Source: Nocardia camponoti
Lineage (GTDB): Bacteria; Actinomycetota; Actinomycetes; Mycobacteriales; Mycobacteriaceae
Length of the DNA: 64,000 nt
Direction: 5' to 3'
NCBI RefSeq assembly: GCF_014646135.1
Contig: NZ_BMMW01000002.1
Span: 1,364,001 to 1,428,000 of the forward strand
Under the pieces are notes generated by a model. The model made no database searches. It was not told the origin of the DNA and saw only the letters and a list, made by a program, of their open reading frames with translations. This document shows positions 37,451-45,998 of the stretch, piece after piece. Position 1 is the stretch's first letter. The number at the start of each line of letters is the position of its first letter. The position numbers and the translations under genes are program-made.

Positions 37451-38329
37451 ATGCGATGGATGGCCGGTCGAACGGTGGCCGGACACAAGGTGTTGATCAC
37501 CGGTGCAGCAAGGGGATTGGGCGCCGCGCTCGCCCGCCAGCTCTCCGCCGCTGGCGCGCATGTCGCGTTGCTTGGACTTGAACCCGAACTGCTCGCCGAA
37601 GTCGCTGCCGAATGCGACAACGCACCGTGGCGATACTGCGATGTCGCCGACCCCGCGCAGGTCAAACGCGTAATCGACGCGCTCGCTGGCGAGTTGGGCG
37701 GCATCGACTCGCTCGTCGTCAACGCGGGAATCGCCAAACAGATGCCGATGGTCGGCGGTGACGCGAGCGTGCTTGAGGAAACCCTCGCGGTGAACGTGCT
37801 CGGCCTCGCCTACTGCGTGCAGTCGGCTGGGCCATACGTCGCTAGACCGGGCGGCTATGTGCTTGTCATGTCATCGGTTTCGGTCGCCGTCCAACTCCCG
37901 CTCGCCGGCGCGTACAGCGCGTCAGCGGCGGCGGTCGAGTCGCTTGGCTGCACCTTGCGCGCCGAACTACGCCACACCGGCGCGAAAGTGGGTATTACTT
38001 ACTTCGCCGAGATCGACACCGACCTCACCGGTCGCGGTTTCGGCACCGCGGCAGCACACACCGTGCTCGGCAAAACCAGCTTGACCGGCGTCACCCCGGT
38101 CGGTCCAGCTGTCGACGCGATGGAACGCGCCATCCGACGAAGGCGGCGCTCGGTCGTCGCGCCGTGGTGGGTGTGGTTCGCGTTGCCCGTTCGACCGCTT
38201 TCCCAGTGGGTGCTGCGGTGTGTGCTCGGCAATCGCGTCGAGCGCGCTATCACCATCGCGCGCACCGAAGATCCCCCTTTCACGACCGCCCAACCTGCGC
38301 GTGCGCGCAGAATGGAACGGCAAACCTGA
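37451..38329 (+). CDS. SDR-family oxidoreductase
   Basis: 292 residues with the SDR cofactor loop TGAARGLGAALARQL, NAGIAKQ, catalytic Ser (VMSSVSVAV) and Y-x-x-x-S variant YSASAAA. The active-site Lys of YxxxK is replaced by Ala here, so catalysis may be altered. A C-terminal membrane-prone stretch (VVAPWWVWFALPVRPLSQWV) is present, as in some mycobacterial SDRs. ATG at 37451 is preferred to the ATG at 37379. It is followed after 20 bp by the TetR gene. Confidence 0.8.
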   Translation: MRWMAGRTVAGHKVLITGAARGLGAALARQLSAAGAHVALLGLEPELLAEVAAECDNAPWRYCDVADPAQVKRVIDALAGELGGIDSLVVNAGIAKQMPMVGGDASVLEETLAVNVLGLAYCVQSAGPYVARPGGYVLVMSSVSVAVQLPLAGAYSASAAAVESLGCTLRAELRHTGAKVGITYFAEIDTDLTGRGFGTAAAHTVLGKTSLTGVTPVGPAVDAMERAIRRRRRSVVAPWWVWFALPVRPLSQWVLRCVLGNRVERAITIARTEDPPFTTAQPARARRMERQT

Positions 38330-38349
38330 CCGCGAAGGAGTCAGCGAGC

Positions 38350-38991
38350 ATGAGCGATTCGGCGTCTAAGCTGCGGCAACTGCCCCGCGGCCGTCACCGG
38401 CTCTCGCGCGAACAGGTCGCCGAATCCCAACGGGAGCGCATCCTGATCGCGATGGGCGAGGCGATGACGGACGGCGGTTACGTCGGGACGCCGGTCGCCG
38501 CGATCCTCAAACTTGCCGGTGTTTCGCGTGAAACTTTCTACGAACTGTTTCGTTCGAAGGAAGACTGCTTCACCGCCGCGTTCGACCGCGTTTCGGCGCT
38601 GCTAGCCGCACGGTTACAGCTCACGATTGCCGAAATCGCCGACGCGGACGGCGTCACCCGCATGGACCGCATTCTCGGTGACTACTTCGACCACATGATC
38701 GACGACCCGGCCTCGGCGCGGCTGTTCCTCGTCGAGGTTTATGCCGTCGGACCTGCGGCGATCGAGGCGCGCATGGCGTTGCAGAAGCGCTTCGTCGACG
38801 TTGTCACCGCGATGTTGGGTGCCGAAACCGACGAGCAGCGGTTCGCGTGTGCGACGCTGGCCGCCGCGATCGGCGCGATGACGACGGGCCGAATCGCGGC
38901 CGACGACTTCGACGGCTTGCGCGCGTTGAAAGCGCCGCTGATCGAGCTCGCGCGCAGGTCGGGAGCGGTTTACGGGACCGCGTTCGCCTAG
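38350..38991 (+). CDS. TetR-family transcriptional regulator
   Basis: 213 residues with the TetR helix-turn-helix at about 28-70 (RERILIAMGEAMTDGGYVGT, VAAILKLAGVSRETFYELFR, SKEDCFTAAFD). The ligand-binding domain follows. ATG at 38350 is preceded by GAAGGAG. Co-directional with the SDR gene 20 bp upstream, it may control that gene. The stop overlaps the convergent TMEM165 gene end (38988) by four bases. Confidence 0.9.
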   Translation: MSDSASKLRQLPRGRHRLSREQVAESQRERILIAMGEAMTDGGYVGTPVAAILKLAGVSRETFYELFRSKEDCFTAAFDRVSALLAARLQLTIAEIADADGVTRMDRILGDYFDHMIDDPASARLFLVEVYAVGPAAIEARMALQKRFVDVVTAMLGAETDEQRFACATLAAAIGAMTTGRIAADDFDGLRALKAPLIELARRSGAVYGTAFA

Positions 38992-39677
38992 CTCGCGACC
39001 AGTTCCGGTGTCTTTCGCTTGGCCTGCCAAAGCCCAAGACCAACTCCGACAACAGCGGGTGCGATGAGCGCGACCGCGGCCGAACCCCACCCGCCCAAGC
39101 TGGGCGCGAACGCGTCGAGCAGGGTTTTCGCCGCGAAGAACAGGAAAAGCAGCCCCGACGCGAACGCGATCCCACGCTCCGGCAGGTGCTTGCCAGCAAC
39201 CTTGCCAATCGCGATCGCGAGTCCACCGGCGGCGACCATGCCAGCGACCGCGCCGATCCAGACGGCCAACCAGCTGTGATGCGAAGCCAGCGCGGCGGCG
39301 GCGAACATCGTGCGGTCGCCCAGCTCAGCGAGGGTGAACGCCGAGATCACGACGAGCAAGGCGCTGCGCGCGGCGGTCGGCGGCGGTGCTTCTTGCTCTT
39401 CGGTGTCGATGGTGAAAACGTCGCGCAAGGTCCACGCGCCGACAACGAGCAACGTGAGTGCCGTGACGACGGCAATCGCGTCTGCGGGCAGCGCCGAACC
39501 GAGGAAATGGCCGACACCTGCGGCGATGAGGTTCACCAGCACGCTGGCGATGGTGATGCCAGCGAGCACAACCCACCAGCGATAGCGCAGCGAGAAAGTA
39601 AGGGCCATGAGCTGGGATTTGTCACCTAGCTCGGCAAGGAAGAGAACGCCGAAACTCAGCGCGATCGTGGCAATCAT
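38988..39677 (-). CDS. TMEM165/GDT1-family Mn transporter (Rv3848-like)
   Basis: 229 residues with about six membrane segments in two homologous halves. Each half has the ExGD(K/R)(S/T) motif: AELGDKSQLM (about 15-24) and AELGDRTMFA (about 117-126). The motif binds Mn2+/Ca2+ in UPF0016 transporters, which export manganese or serve as Mn/H+ antiporters. An upstream yybP-ykoY riboswitch shows it is controlled by Mn2+. The gene sits two genes from sodA, which fits Mn homeostasis with superoxide defence. Confidence 0.92.
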   Translation of the reverse strand: MIATIALSFGVLFLAELGDKSQLMALTFSLRYRWWVVLAGITIASVLVNLIAAGVGHFLGSALPADAIAVVTALTLLVVGAWTLRDVFTIDTEEQEAPPPTAARSALLVVISAFTLAELGDRTMFAAAALASHHSWLAVWIGAVAGMVAAGGLAIAIGKVAGKHLPERGIAFASGLLFLFFAAKTLLDAFAPSLGGWGSAAVALIAPAVVGVGLGLWQAKRKTPELVAS

Positions 39678-39739
39678 GTTGGCTCCAAGGACTCACTTCG
39701 GCCCGCGGCTGATCGCACTTCGAAGAGAAAAGCGCCCTC

Positions 39740-39890
39740 AGCCGACAGCACACCGAAAAACGGATGTTGTTGGCCGAAGGTCTCGCCCACCGGCATTTGT
39801 TAATGCCGGTTCACGCGCCGGACCGCGCGCTTGGTAGCGCGTAGTCAGTATGTCGACGGCGTGATTGGGGGCTACTCCCCTTCGCTGACG
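39740..39890 (-). ncRNA. yybP-ykoY manganese riboswitch
   Basis: The leader on the minus strand contains the two most conserved parts of this class: GGGGAGTAG (39880-39872) with CGCCGTCGACATACT about ten bases later, and GGCGAGACCTT (about 39785-39776). Between them is a variable arm with hairpin GCCGGCATT/AATGCCGG. In this class two loops dock and bind Mn2+, switching on expression. The expression platform near the start codon contains repeated GGCCGAAG that could sequester the RBS. The motif match is from memory; a covariance-model search would confirm it. Confidence 0.85.
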
Positions 39891-40032
39891 TCCACTCTAG
39901 CTGGTTGCTACTCGGATGCCAACCTTGCGTAATCGAAATCGCAATGCGCACACAAAGTTTGGTGATGCGCCCGTGATAGTTCGGTTTCCCTTATTTGACC
40001 GTGCCGGGAAACCTTTTGCTCAAAGTTCGCTA

Positions 40033-40557
40033 TTACGCGGCGAGCAACATCGCCAATACGGCGGTGTCTGGATCGCTGATGAGGTCCATGCCGACGCGAC
40101 TGACGAGCGAAGTGACCGTGCCGTCGAGTTCGGCTTCGGCCCATGCGGCCCGATGCTCCAAACCCAAATGCGGCACGCCGGGAAGCAGCACGCAGCCCGA
40201 CGCCGCGCCCGCACATTCGGGCAGCGATGGTCGCGTTTCGGAAGGCGGATGCAGCATGAGCAGCGCGGGCGGAACGCGATCAGCGAAGCGGCCGGGCGCG
40301 AGCGCTTGCTCGCCCAAGACCGGACCCTCGGCGATGACCATGCCGACCGTGCCGGGTTCGGGGTCGTCGGGCAGTTCTTCGCGCACCCCGAACACCGTCG
40401 AGGTGACGAGCAGACCGGGCAGCGAAGCGACCCGCACCGCGAGCACCAAAACTTGCGCCCACTCCTTGGTGGTGTCAGGCCAGCGCCCAGAAACGACGAA
40501 CCCGCACAGTTGACCGCGCGCCTGGAACGGGGTGATCCCGATCGGTGAAGTGCTCAT
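40033..40557 (-). CDS. Conserved hypothetical protein (Rv3847-like)
   Basis: 174 residues with no recognisable domain. Features: an N-terminal ITPFQARGQLCGFVVSG, a middle PALLMLHPPSETRPSLPE and a Gly/Pro-rich core, no signal peptide or membrane helix. By position (between sodA and the TMEM165 gene) and size it corresponds to M. tuberculosis Rv3847. It is conserved in Mycobacteriales but uncharacterised. Confidence 0.7.
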   Translation of the reverse strand: MSTSPIGITPFQARGQLCGFVVSGRWPDTTKEWAQVLVLAVRVASLPGLLVTSTVFGVREELPDDPEPGTVGMVIAEGPVLGEQALAPGRFADRVPPALLMLHPPSETRPSLPECAGAASGCVLLPGVPHLGLEHRAAWAEAELDGTVTSLVSRVGMDLISDPDTAVLAMLLAA

Positions 40558-40774
40558 GGTTGCCGCCTATCCTCAACCTGTAGTTAAGGAATAGCCCGAA
40601 ACCGCATTAGCACACAAGTACCAGAGAGTGCTGGTCCGCCTCTCCGAGACTTAGGCCAGACCCAGGCGCGGGGAGACCCCCGTTGGCGGCCGACGGGAAA
40701 GGCTCGTGGTCGCGCGCGCCCGTACCCGGTGAGTTACCCGGATCTCCCCAGATCAGTGGTCCCTGCGGCAAACG

Positions 40775-40802
40775 AAAGGCCCCCGGCTCCGTGCCGAGGG
40801 CC
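40775..40802 (-). terminator. Terminator after sodA
   Basis: On the minus strand, GGCCCTCGGC and GCCGGGGGCC pair (one G-T pair) around a 5-base loop, followed by TTT. It lies 17 bp after the sodA stop. Confidence 0.8.
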
Positions 40803-40819
40803 CCTGCGTCTATTACCTC

Positions 40820-41443
40820 TTATCCGAAGATGAGGCCCTTGCCCTGCGTGGTCGCACGCGCGAAGCGGTCCTGCACGTCGGCCCAGTTGACGACGTTCCA
40901 GAACGCGGTCACGTAATCGGCCTTGACGTTCTTGTACTGCAGGTAGAAGGCGTGCTCCCACATGTCGACCTGCAGCAGCGGGATGATGCCGAGCGGCACG
41001 TTGGCCTGCTGGTCGTACAGCTGGAAGGTGAGCAGCTGCTGGCCGAGGGTGTCGTAGCCGAGCACCGCCCAGCCCGAGCCCTGCAGGCCGTTGGCGGCAG
41101 CGGTGAACTGCGCGCGGAACTTGTCGAACGAACCGAACTTGTCGTCGATCGCGGCGGCCAGCTCGCCCTCAGGCTTGTCGCCACCGTTGGGGGAGAGGTT
41201 CTTCCACCAGATGGTGTGGTTGGTGTGGCCACCGAGGTGGAAGGCCAGGTTCTTCTCAAGAAGCAGGATGGAGGCGAGGTTGCCCGAATCGCGAGCGGCC
41301 TCAAGCTGCTCGAGCGCCGTGTTGGCGCCTGCGACGTAAGCAGCGTGGTGCTTGGTGTAGTGAATCTCGTTGATCTCGCCGGAGATGTACGGCTCAAGCG
41401 CGCTGAAGTCGTAATCGAGTTCCGGCAACGTGTAGACGGCCAC
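40820..41443 (-). CDS. sodA: Superoxide dismutase (Fe/Mn)
   Basis: 207 residues, the length of M. tuberculosis SodA. Metal ligands are visible: His in [11 protein letters not shown], His in [15 protein letters not shown], and Asp/His in [11 protein letters not shown]. The protein disproportionates superoxide and is exported without a signal peptide in mycobacteria. GTG at 41443 gives [13 protein letters not shown], matching the family N-terminus, with AAAGGGA upstream. It lies near the Mn transporter with its Mn riboswitch. Whether it uses Mn or Fe cannot be told from sequence alone. Confidence 0.97.
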   Translation of the reverse strand: MAVYTLPELDYDFSALEPYISGEINEIHYTKHHAAYVAGANTALEQLEAARDSGNLASILLLEKNLAFHLGGHTNHTIWWKNLSPNGGDKPEGELAAAIDDKFGSFDKFRAQFTAAANGLQGSGWAVLGYDTLGQQLLTFQLYDQQANVPLGIIPLLQVDMWEHAFYLQYKNVKADYVTAFWNVVNWADVQDRFARATTQGKGLIFG

Positions 41444-41553
41444 GATGTCCCTTTCCGTATGTCGGGGCTGTGCGCCCGATCGGACGAGCACACCAACCTT
41501 CATTGGTACACCCGTCCGTGGCAACCGCAAACGCGCGCCCCGAATTCCGTGTT

Positions 41554-42165
41554 TTAAAGGGGCGGTGCGATGTCGATGTGCGACGCGCGCGTGTCGCCTG
41601 AATCGTGGGCTCGCCACCAGCGCTGACCGTCTTCAATGAACTCGGCCATCGCGATGGGATTGCCTGCGGCATCGGTGATTTCAATCCGGTCGAACCAAAC
41701 GCGCACGTCGAGTTCGCGTGGGTCGATGCCCTCTTCCTGGGAAAACTCGATGACGTGCGCGGAAATTCGCTGATCAAGCACGGTGTCGAAGGAAAGCAGC
41801 TCGCTCCAAAGCTGCCAGCCGCTGTCGTCGAGGTCGATGAATTCCCAGCCGTGCAGGCCACCGCCGCCGAAGCTGTCGATGGCCTCGTTGAGTTGTTCGA
41901 GGGTCAGGGGAAGCACGCGCGGATCGACGTCGTCCCATTTCTGGATGCGCAACGACGCGGCGACGCGGGTGACGCCGGTGAAGGTGAGCAACACTTTCCG
42001 GTCGACTGCGGTAACCGCGTCGACGGGAAGCGTGCGCGCCTCCAAAGCAAGCTGAAGCCGCCCCTGGGCGGCATCAACGTCTACCCCTAGACAAGTGGAT
42101 TCGGACAAAGCGGTATTCAGGCCGGTGATGTCGAAACTGTCGAGTAGCCCCCTGCTCACGTTCAT
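41554..42165 (-). CDS. Conserved hypothetical protein
   Basis: 203 residues, acidic. No named domain is seen. It has long strand-rich segments ([61 protein letters not shown]) and no signal or membrane helix. Its stop is 110 bp before the sodA start, on the same strand, without an obvious terminator. I cannot assign a function; the position beside sodA is conserved only in part in mycobacteria. Confidence 0.6.
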   Translation of the reverse strand: MNVSRGLLDSFDITGLNTALSESTCLGVDVDAAQGRLQLALEARTLPVDAVTAVDRKVLLTFTGVTRVAASLRIQKWDDVDPRVLPLTLEQLNEAIDSFGGGGLHGWEFIDLDDSGWQLWSELLSFDTVLDQRISAHVIEFSQEEGIDPRELDVRVWFDRIEITDAAGNPIAMAEFIEDGQRWWRAHDSGDTRASHIDIAPPL

Positions 42166-42508
42166 GCGCTCAGGCTACCGATCTGACCGCCCAGATCCCA
42201 GGATTTAGGATTTTCTCTATCGATTTCGTTTTTTATGGAACCGGGAAGGCTCGGGGCGCGTCCAAGTAAGTGTCGGGATGAAAATCGGCGCGCACACCTC
42301 GGCTGAGCAGCGCTGTCGTCTCGCCATCGGCGGTAAACGACCGCTCCGGGATGCCGTGGAGGGGAGTCCCGGATCGGTCGTTTCCCCGCAACGCCGGTCG
42401 AGACAACAATTGTGTGCTGGATAATAGCTGTGGCTCCGCGCGCCAACGCAACCTCGCACCTGCATCTGGCCTTAGTCACGGAGCGGCGGGTTGGCCTAGG
42501 ATCGAGGC
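42166..42508. other. Intergenic region with possible gene remnant
   Basis: Between the hypothetical gene (start 42165) and the rhodanese gene (42509). A low-GC stretch (42205-42236, with T6) lies close to the hypothetical gene start and could hold its promoter. On the minus strand, 42233-42370 reads GTPLHGIPERSFTADGETTA and on to a stop after APRAFPVP, protein-like but without a plausible start. This may be the tail of a lost gene. No terminator or repeat was recognised. Confidence 0.35.
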
Positions 42509-42868
42509 GTGACGAGCTCAGATGTGTCTTCGGTACCCATCACGGAGGTGCCAGCGGCGTTCGATACCGCGGTGCCGCCCGCCGGGGCACAGCTGTTGGA
42601 CGTGCGCGAAGCCGACGAATGGGAGCTCGGGCACGCGCCCGGCGCGATCCACATTCCGATGGTCGACGTACCCGCTCGCCTCGACGACATCGACATCGAC
42701 GCCCAGGTCTACGTAGTGTGCCGTCAGGGCGGTCGATCCATCGAGGTCGTCAAGTACCTCGCCCACATCGGCTATGAGGCCGTCAATGTCAGCGGCGGAA
42801 TGGTCGCGTGGCAGCAGACCGGTCGGCCCGTCGTCGCTGACGGCGACCACCAAGCCAAGATCTACTAG
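42509..42868 (+). CDS. Rhodanese-domain sulfurtransferase
   Basis: 119 residues. The single rhodanese domain has the active-site Cys in VVCRQGGRSIEV (about 72-82) and the DVREADEWELGHAPGA substrate-loop region at about 31-46. It transfers sulfur to thiophilic acceptors. GTG start at 42509. The DUF4328 gene begins 19 bp after its stop, so the two may be in one operon with the glycerophosphodiesterase. Confidence 0.93.
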   Translation: MTSSDVSSVPITEVPAAFDTAVPPAGAQLLDVREADEWELGHAPGAIHIPMVDVPARLDDIDIDAQVYVVCRQGGRSIEVVKYLAHIGYEAVNVSGGMVAWQQTGRPVVADGDHQAKIY

Positions 42869-42887
42869 TCCGAAACGGGGTGCGCGG

Positions 42888-43940
42888 GTGAGTTCGGTGG
42901 TGCAACCATGTGCCCGCTGTGGTGCGCGGTGGGCGGTACAGGGCACGCCGATGCACTGGTGCCCCCGCTGTCGAGGGGTCTTGCTTTCGCCAGGGCGGGT
43001 CGACGCGCCTGCCGCGTCACGCAACTACCGCTGGGTCGCGCGCAGGCCCGATCACCGGCTGCGTCGCGGTGCGGTCGGTACGCCAACCAAGGCGCCGCTC
43101 GGCCCAACGCCAAGCTATGCCGAAACGCCGCGCTGGGGTCTGCTCGATCCGCCGCCGCGTCAGGTTGAAACCCAACGCGACCGCCTCGATTGGTTCGTCA
43201 GCCGCCGCGATCGCCTATTGCGTTCGGCCGCAATCCTTTTCGTATTCGCCGCGCTTGCCGAGTACGGCCGCTACGCGGTCCTGCTGCGCAACCGCACGCG
43301 CCTAATTCCGCAATGGCTGCTCGTTTTTTCCGATGCCACCGTGTGGGTTTTCGGCATCGCTGCGCCCATCGCCGCCCTCGTCGCCGCCATCGCGCTCACG
43401 GGCTGGTTGGTTCGCGCGCGCGAGTCGGCGTTCGCCGCCGCGGGCAAACGCGACCCACGTGGTCGACTCGCGCTTTTCGCGGGTTGCCTTGTGCCACTTG
43501 CCAATTTGATTTGGCCTGGGGTCTTCCTCACGGAACTGCTCGGTCCCGATCCGAATCCGCGCAAGCTACAAGCCGTCCGAATCTGGTGGGCTGCTTGGGT
43601 TTTCGGAGCGGTGCTGCTGGTTGTCGGCACGATCTGGCGCGGCGCGTCGTCGCTACAGGCCGAAGCCGACGGCGTTTCTTTCGCCGGTTTCACCGACCTT
43701 TACGCGGCAGCGTTCGCCATCCTCACGCTGTGGGCCGTGCGCCTGCTTGAGGGCCGTGACCTGCGCGGAAAGCCGCGTTCAACACATCGACTCGTGCGCG
43801 CGGCCGACCCAGCGCAGGTGGTCATCGCACCGCTTGAGCCCGCGTCAACGCAAGATGCGCCCAGCGACAAGGATGTGGTTGAACGCGCGGAGTCGGCCGA
43901 AACAGGCGAGAATGCGCAAGAGGAGGTTTTGGCCAAGTGA
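42888..43940 (+). CDS. DUF4328 membrane protein with zinc ribbon
   Basis: 350 residues. The N-terminus has a zinc ribbon (CARCGARW, then HWCPRCRG, residues 8-31). Membrane segments begin at about 113 and continue to about 285 (LLRSAAILFVFAALAEYGRY, WVFGIAAPIAALVAAIALTG, IWWAAWVFGAVLLVVGT). The tail is acidic. This matches the DUF4328 family and Rv3843c. Its function is unknown. The stop overlaps the start of the downstream phosphodiesterase by four bases. GTG at 42888 fits the ribbon at the N-terminus. Confidence 0.82.
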   Translation: MSSVVQPCARCGARWAVQGTPMHWCPRCRGVLLSPGRVDAPAASRNYRWVARRPDHRLRRGAVGTPTKAPLGPTPSYAETPRWGLLDPPPRQVETQRDRLDWFVSRRDRLLRSAAILFVFAALAEYGRYAVLLRNRTRLIPQWLLVFSDATVWVFGIAAPIAALVAAIALTGWLVRARESAFAAAGKRDPRGRLALFAGCLVPLANLIWPGVFLTELLGPDPNPRKLQAVRIWWAAWVFGAVLLVVGTIWRGASSLQAEADGVSFAGFTDLYAAAFAILTLWAVRLLEGRDLRGKPRSTHRLVRAADPAQVVIAPLEPASTQDAPSDKDVVERAESAETGENAQEEVLAK

Positions 43941-44704
43941 CCGAAGGCAATCGCGCGCCATTCGTCGTCGCGCACCGCGGCGCGTCCGCTGCGCTTCCTG
44001 AACACACTCTCGCCGCATACGAACTCGCGCTGGCCGAAGGTGCCGACGGCGTCGAATGCGATGTTCGCCTTTCGCGCGACGGGCATCTCGTGTGCGTGCA
44101 CGACCGCACCGTCGACCGCACTTCCGACGCGACGGGCCTGGTCAGCGAACTTTCGCTCGCCGAATTGCAGGACATGAACTTCGGCACCGAGGACGCGCCG
44201 TCGACGGTGCTCGCGCTCGCCGACCTCATCAGCCTCGTCCTCGATTGGCGGGAACGGCCAACGAAGCTGTTCATCGAAACCAAGCACCCCGTGCGCTACG
44301 GCGCGCTTGTCGAAAACAAGGTGCTCGCCGAATTGCAGCGCTTCGGCATCGCGACGCCAGCGTCGGCCGATCATTCGCGCGCGGTCGTGATGTCGTTCGC
44401 GGCAACGGCAGTCTGGCGTATTCGCCGCGCCGCGCCGCTGCTACCGACTGTGCTGCTTGGCGAGTCGTCGCGTTTCCTTGGTGGCGGCGCGGCTACGACG
44501 GTCGGTGCGACAGCGGTTGGCCCGTCGGTGAAGACATTGCGCGAGCACCCCGAACTGGTCGACAAGGCAGCGGCGGCCGGTCGCGCGACGTACTGCTGGA
44601 CCGTCGACGACGCCGACGACGTGAAGCTGTGCGCCGATCTTGGCGTCAGCTGGGTCGCGACCAACCACCCAGGTCGCACCAAGGCGCTGCTCGCCGAACT
44701 GTGA
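43937..44704 (+). CDS. Glycerophosphodiester phosphodiesterase (Rv3842c-like)
   Basis: 255 residues with GDPD signature residues: VVAHRGASAALPEHTLAAY (His-Arg and Glu), ADGVECDVRLSRDGHLVCVH (Glu-Asp and His) and C-terminal WTVDDADDV. It hydrolyses glycerophosphodiesters to glycerol-3-phosphate and alcohol. It matches M. tuberculosis glpQ1 by position and length. No signal peptide is seen, so a cytoplasmic role is likely. GTG start overlaps the DUF4328 stop. Confidence 0.92.
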   Translation: MTEGNRAPFVVAHRGASAALPEHTLAAYELALAEGADGVECDVRLSRDGHLVCVHDRTVDRTSDATGLVSELSLAELQDMNFGTEDAPSTVLALADLISLVLDWRERPTKLFIETKHPVRYGALVENKVLAELQRFGIATPASADHSRAVVMSFAATAVWRIRRAAPLLPTVLLGESSRFLGGGAATTVGATAVGPSVKTLREHPELVDKAAAAGRATYCWTVDDADDVKLCADLGVSWVATNHPGRTKALLAEL

Positions 44705-44754
44705 GTTGGGGGTGCGGCGCAACCGGCTCGCGCCCGCGCCCATAAACTCCGTGC

Positions 44755-45672
44755 GTGGGTAAAAGCAAGCGGAACAGTCCCAAGCCCGACAGCAATCGGG
44801 CGGAGCGTCTCGCGCAGCGGCGCGCGGCGCAAGAGCAGGCGTCTGCGGTCGTCACTCGACCGTTCGAAGGCCTTGCCGCCGAATGTGATCTGGTGGCGCT
44901 GCGGGAGTTCGTGCCGTCGGCGACCGCGACCTTGAAGCTAGCGCCCGGCGTTGCAGCCGAGCGTGAGGTCATCCTCGCGACCGTGCTGCCCGGCGCGGTT
45001 GCCGCGTTGGTTCGCGCTGGCGACGAGCCCGTCGCGTTTGTCGGAACGCAGACTCAGCATCAAAGTGACGACCCGGCTGCCGGTATCGCCGCGGCGATCC
45101 TGTGGACCCAGGGTGCCGAGCCGGGCGACTCGCTGCCGAAGCCGTCGATCGAAGGTGGCGCGCGCCTGGCCGACGTGATCGACCCCGGTGCCGACCTCGA
45201 ACTCACCGTGCACAACGACTTCGACTGGTGGGTGCCCGAGGGCGTCACGCCGGATCCGCAGGTCGCGGCGACGATCGAGCAGGCCAAGCAGGCCATCATG
45301 CCGTCGGCGCGCTTGAACCTTGGTGGCGACGGCGTCGGTGCCGCGTGGTGGGTCGACGCTGGCGAGAAGGCTCACGTGCGCTGGGTGCGCCCGGAGAACG
45401 AAGACGACCTGATGCTCGCGCTGGCTCGCGTGCATGCGCGTGGCGGCCTGCACATGGGCGAAGGCTCGCGCTTCGCCGGCTCGTTCCGCACGCACGGTCT
45501 GCTCGTTCCGGTGTTCGACCTTGATCCCGAGCGGCACCCGACCGAGTGGGAAGCACCGGCGCGCGAGTTCGGTGCTCGTCTTGCCGAAGCGCTCGCCGAC
45601 ACTTCGCCGATGACGGGCGAAGAGCGGCGTTCGCGTGATGGTCTGCGTGCGCGTCAGGTGACGTTGCGCTAA
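44755..45672 (+). CDS. DUF5926 family protein
   Basis: 305 residues. N-terminus is very basic (MGKSKRNSPKPDSNRAERL) and could bind nucleic acid. The body, with CDLVALREFVPSATATLKLA and VHNDFDWWVPEGVTPDPQ, matches the DUF5926 family of actinobacteria; function unknown. GTG start at 44755. The gene is followed by a strong terminator and may be co-transcribed with the upstream phosphodiesterase, 50 bp away. Confidence 0.8.
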   Translation: MGKSKRNSPKPDSNRAERLAQRRAAQEQASAVVTRPFEGLAAECDLVALREFVPSATATLKLAPGVAAEREVILATVLPGAVAALVRAGDEPVAFVGTQTQHQSDDPAAGIAAAILWTQGAEPGDSLPKPSIEGGARLADVIDPGADLELTVHNDFDWWVPEGVTPDPQVAATIEQAKQAIMPSARLNLGGDGVGAAWWVDAGEKAHVRWVRPENEDDLMLALARVHARGGLHMGEGSRFAGSFRTHGLLVPVFDLDPERHPTEWEAPAREFGARLAEALADTSPMTGEERRSRDGLRARQVTLR

Positions 45673-45683
45673 GTCCTAGGAAC

Positions 45684-45718
45684 AAAAGGCCGAGTCGTTT
45701 CGAACGACTCGGCCTTTT
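45684..45718 (+). terminator. Strong terminator after DUF5926 gene
   Basis: Perfect 16-bp arms AAAAGGCCGAGTCGTT (45684-45699) and AACGACTCGGCCTTTT (45703-45718) with a 3-base loop, followed by more T residues. It would terminate in both directions. Confidence 0.93.
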
Positions 45719-45815
45719 TTGCGTGAACTTTATGAAATGTATCTATTTCAAACTTGCTGGTCGGTTAGGTTGCGCTAGCGCTGACATTCGGCGTTAGACG
45801 AAAGCAGAGGGAAAA

Positions 45816-45911
45816 ATGGAATTCTTGGGATCGATCGCTGGCCTCGCGCAGATCGTGATTGGCACCATCCTCGCCAACACCGGCTCGGGCGGTTCGGGCT
45901 CGGGCTGGTAA
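45816..45911 (+). CDS. Small 31-residue hydrophobic peptide
   Basis: ATG at 45816 with RBS AGAGGGA at 45806-45812. The peptide begins MEFLGSIAGLAQIVIGTILA and ends NTGSGGSGSGW before TAA: an amphipathic or membrane-seeking helix of about 20 residues, followed by a Gly/Ser linker and a terminal Trp. It sits between two terminators (45684-45718 and 45942-45989) with an AT-rich upstream region (45727-45760), so it is likely a separate transcript. Size and build recall small porin-like or modulin-like peptides of mycolata, but I know no match. Confidence 0.55.
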   Translation: MEFLGSIAGLAQIVIGTILANTGSGGSGSGW

Positions 45912-45941
45912 TCCCCAGCGCCCAAAGTCGAACACCCGCAC

Positions 45942-45989
45942 TCAGCGCTGATTCGCACCCGATATGCGGCGGGTTCGAATCAGCGCTGA
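45942..45989. terminator. Terminator between the small peptide and ferritin genes
   Basis: Arms TCAGCGCTGATTCG (45942-45955) and CGAATCAGCGCTGA (45976-45989) are perfect inverses around a partly pairing 20-base loop, followed by TTTT on the plus strand (45993-45996). It lies between the stops of the peptide gene (45911) and ferritin gene (45999), so it can serve both. Confidence 0.8.
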
Positions 45990-45998
45990 CGTGTTTTC

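Noticed and set aside
40560..40780. Possible RNA gene between sodA and the Rv3847-like gene
   Set aside because: Some GC-rich inverted repeats occur, but apart from the sodA terminator no coherent structure or promoter is visible.
45760..45790. IdeR-like sequence TTAGGTTGCGCTAGC before the small peptide
   Set aside because: Only the left arm matches; the right arm is lost, giving about 12 of 19 matches without symmetry.
45961..45990. GGTTCGAATC, a tRNA T-loop-like sequence
   Set aside because: The flanking sequence forms a perfect terminator-type inverted repeat (45942-45989) and no cloverleaf or anticodon arm can be drawn.
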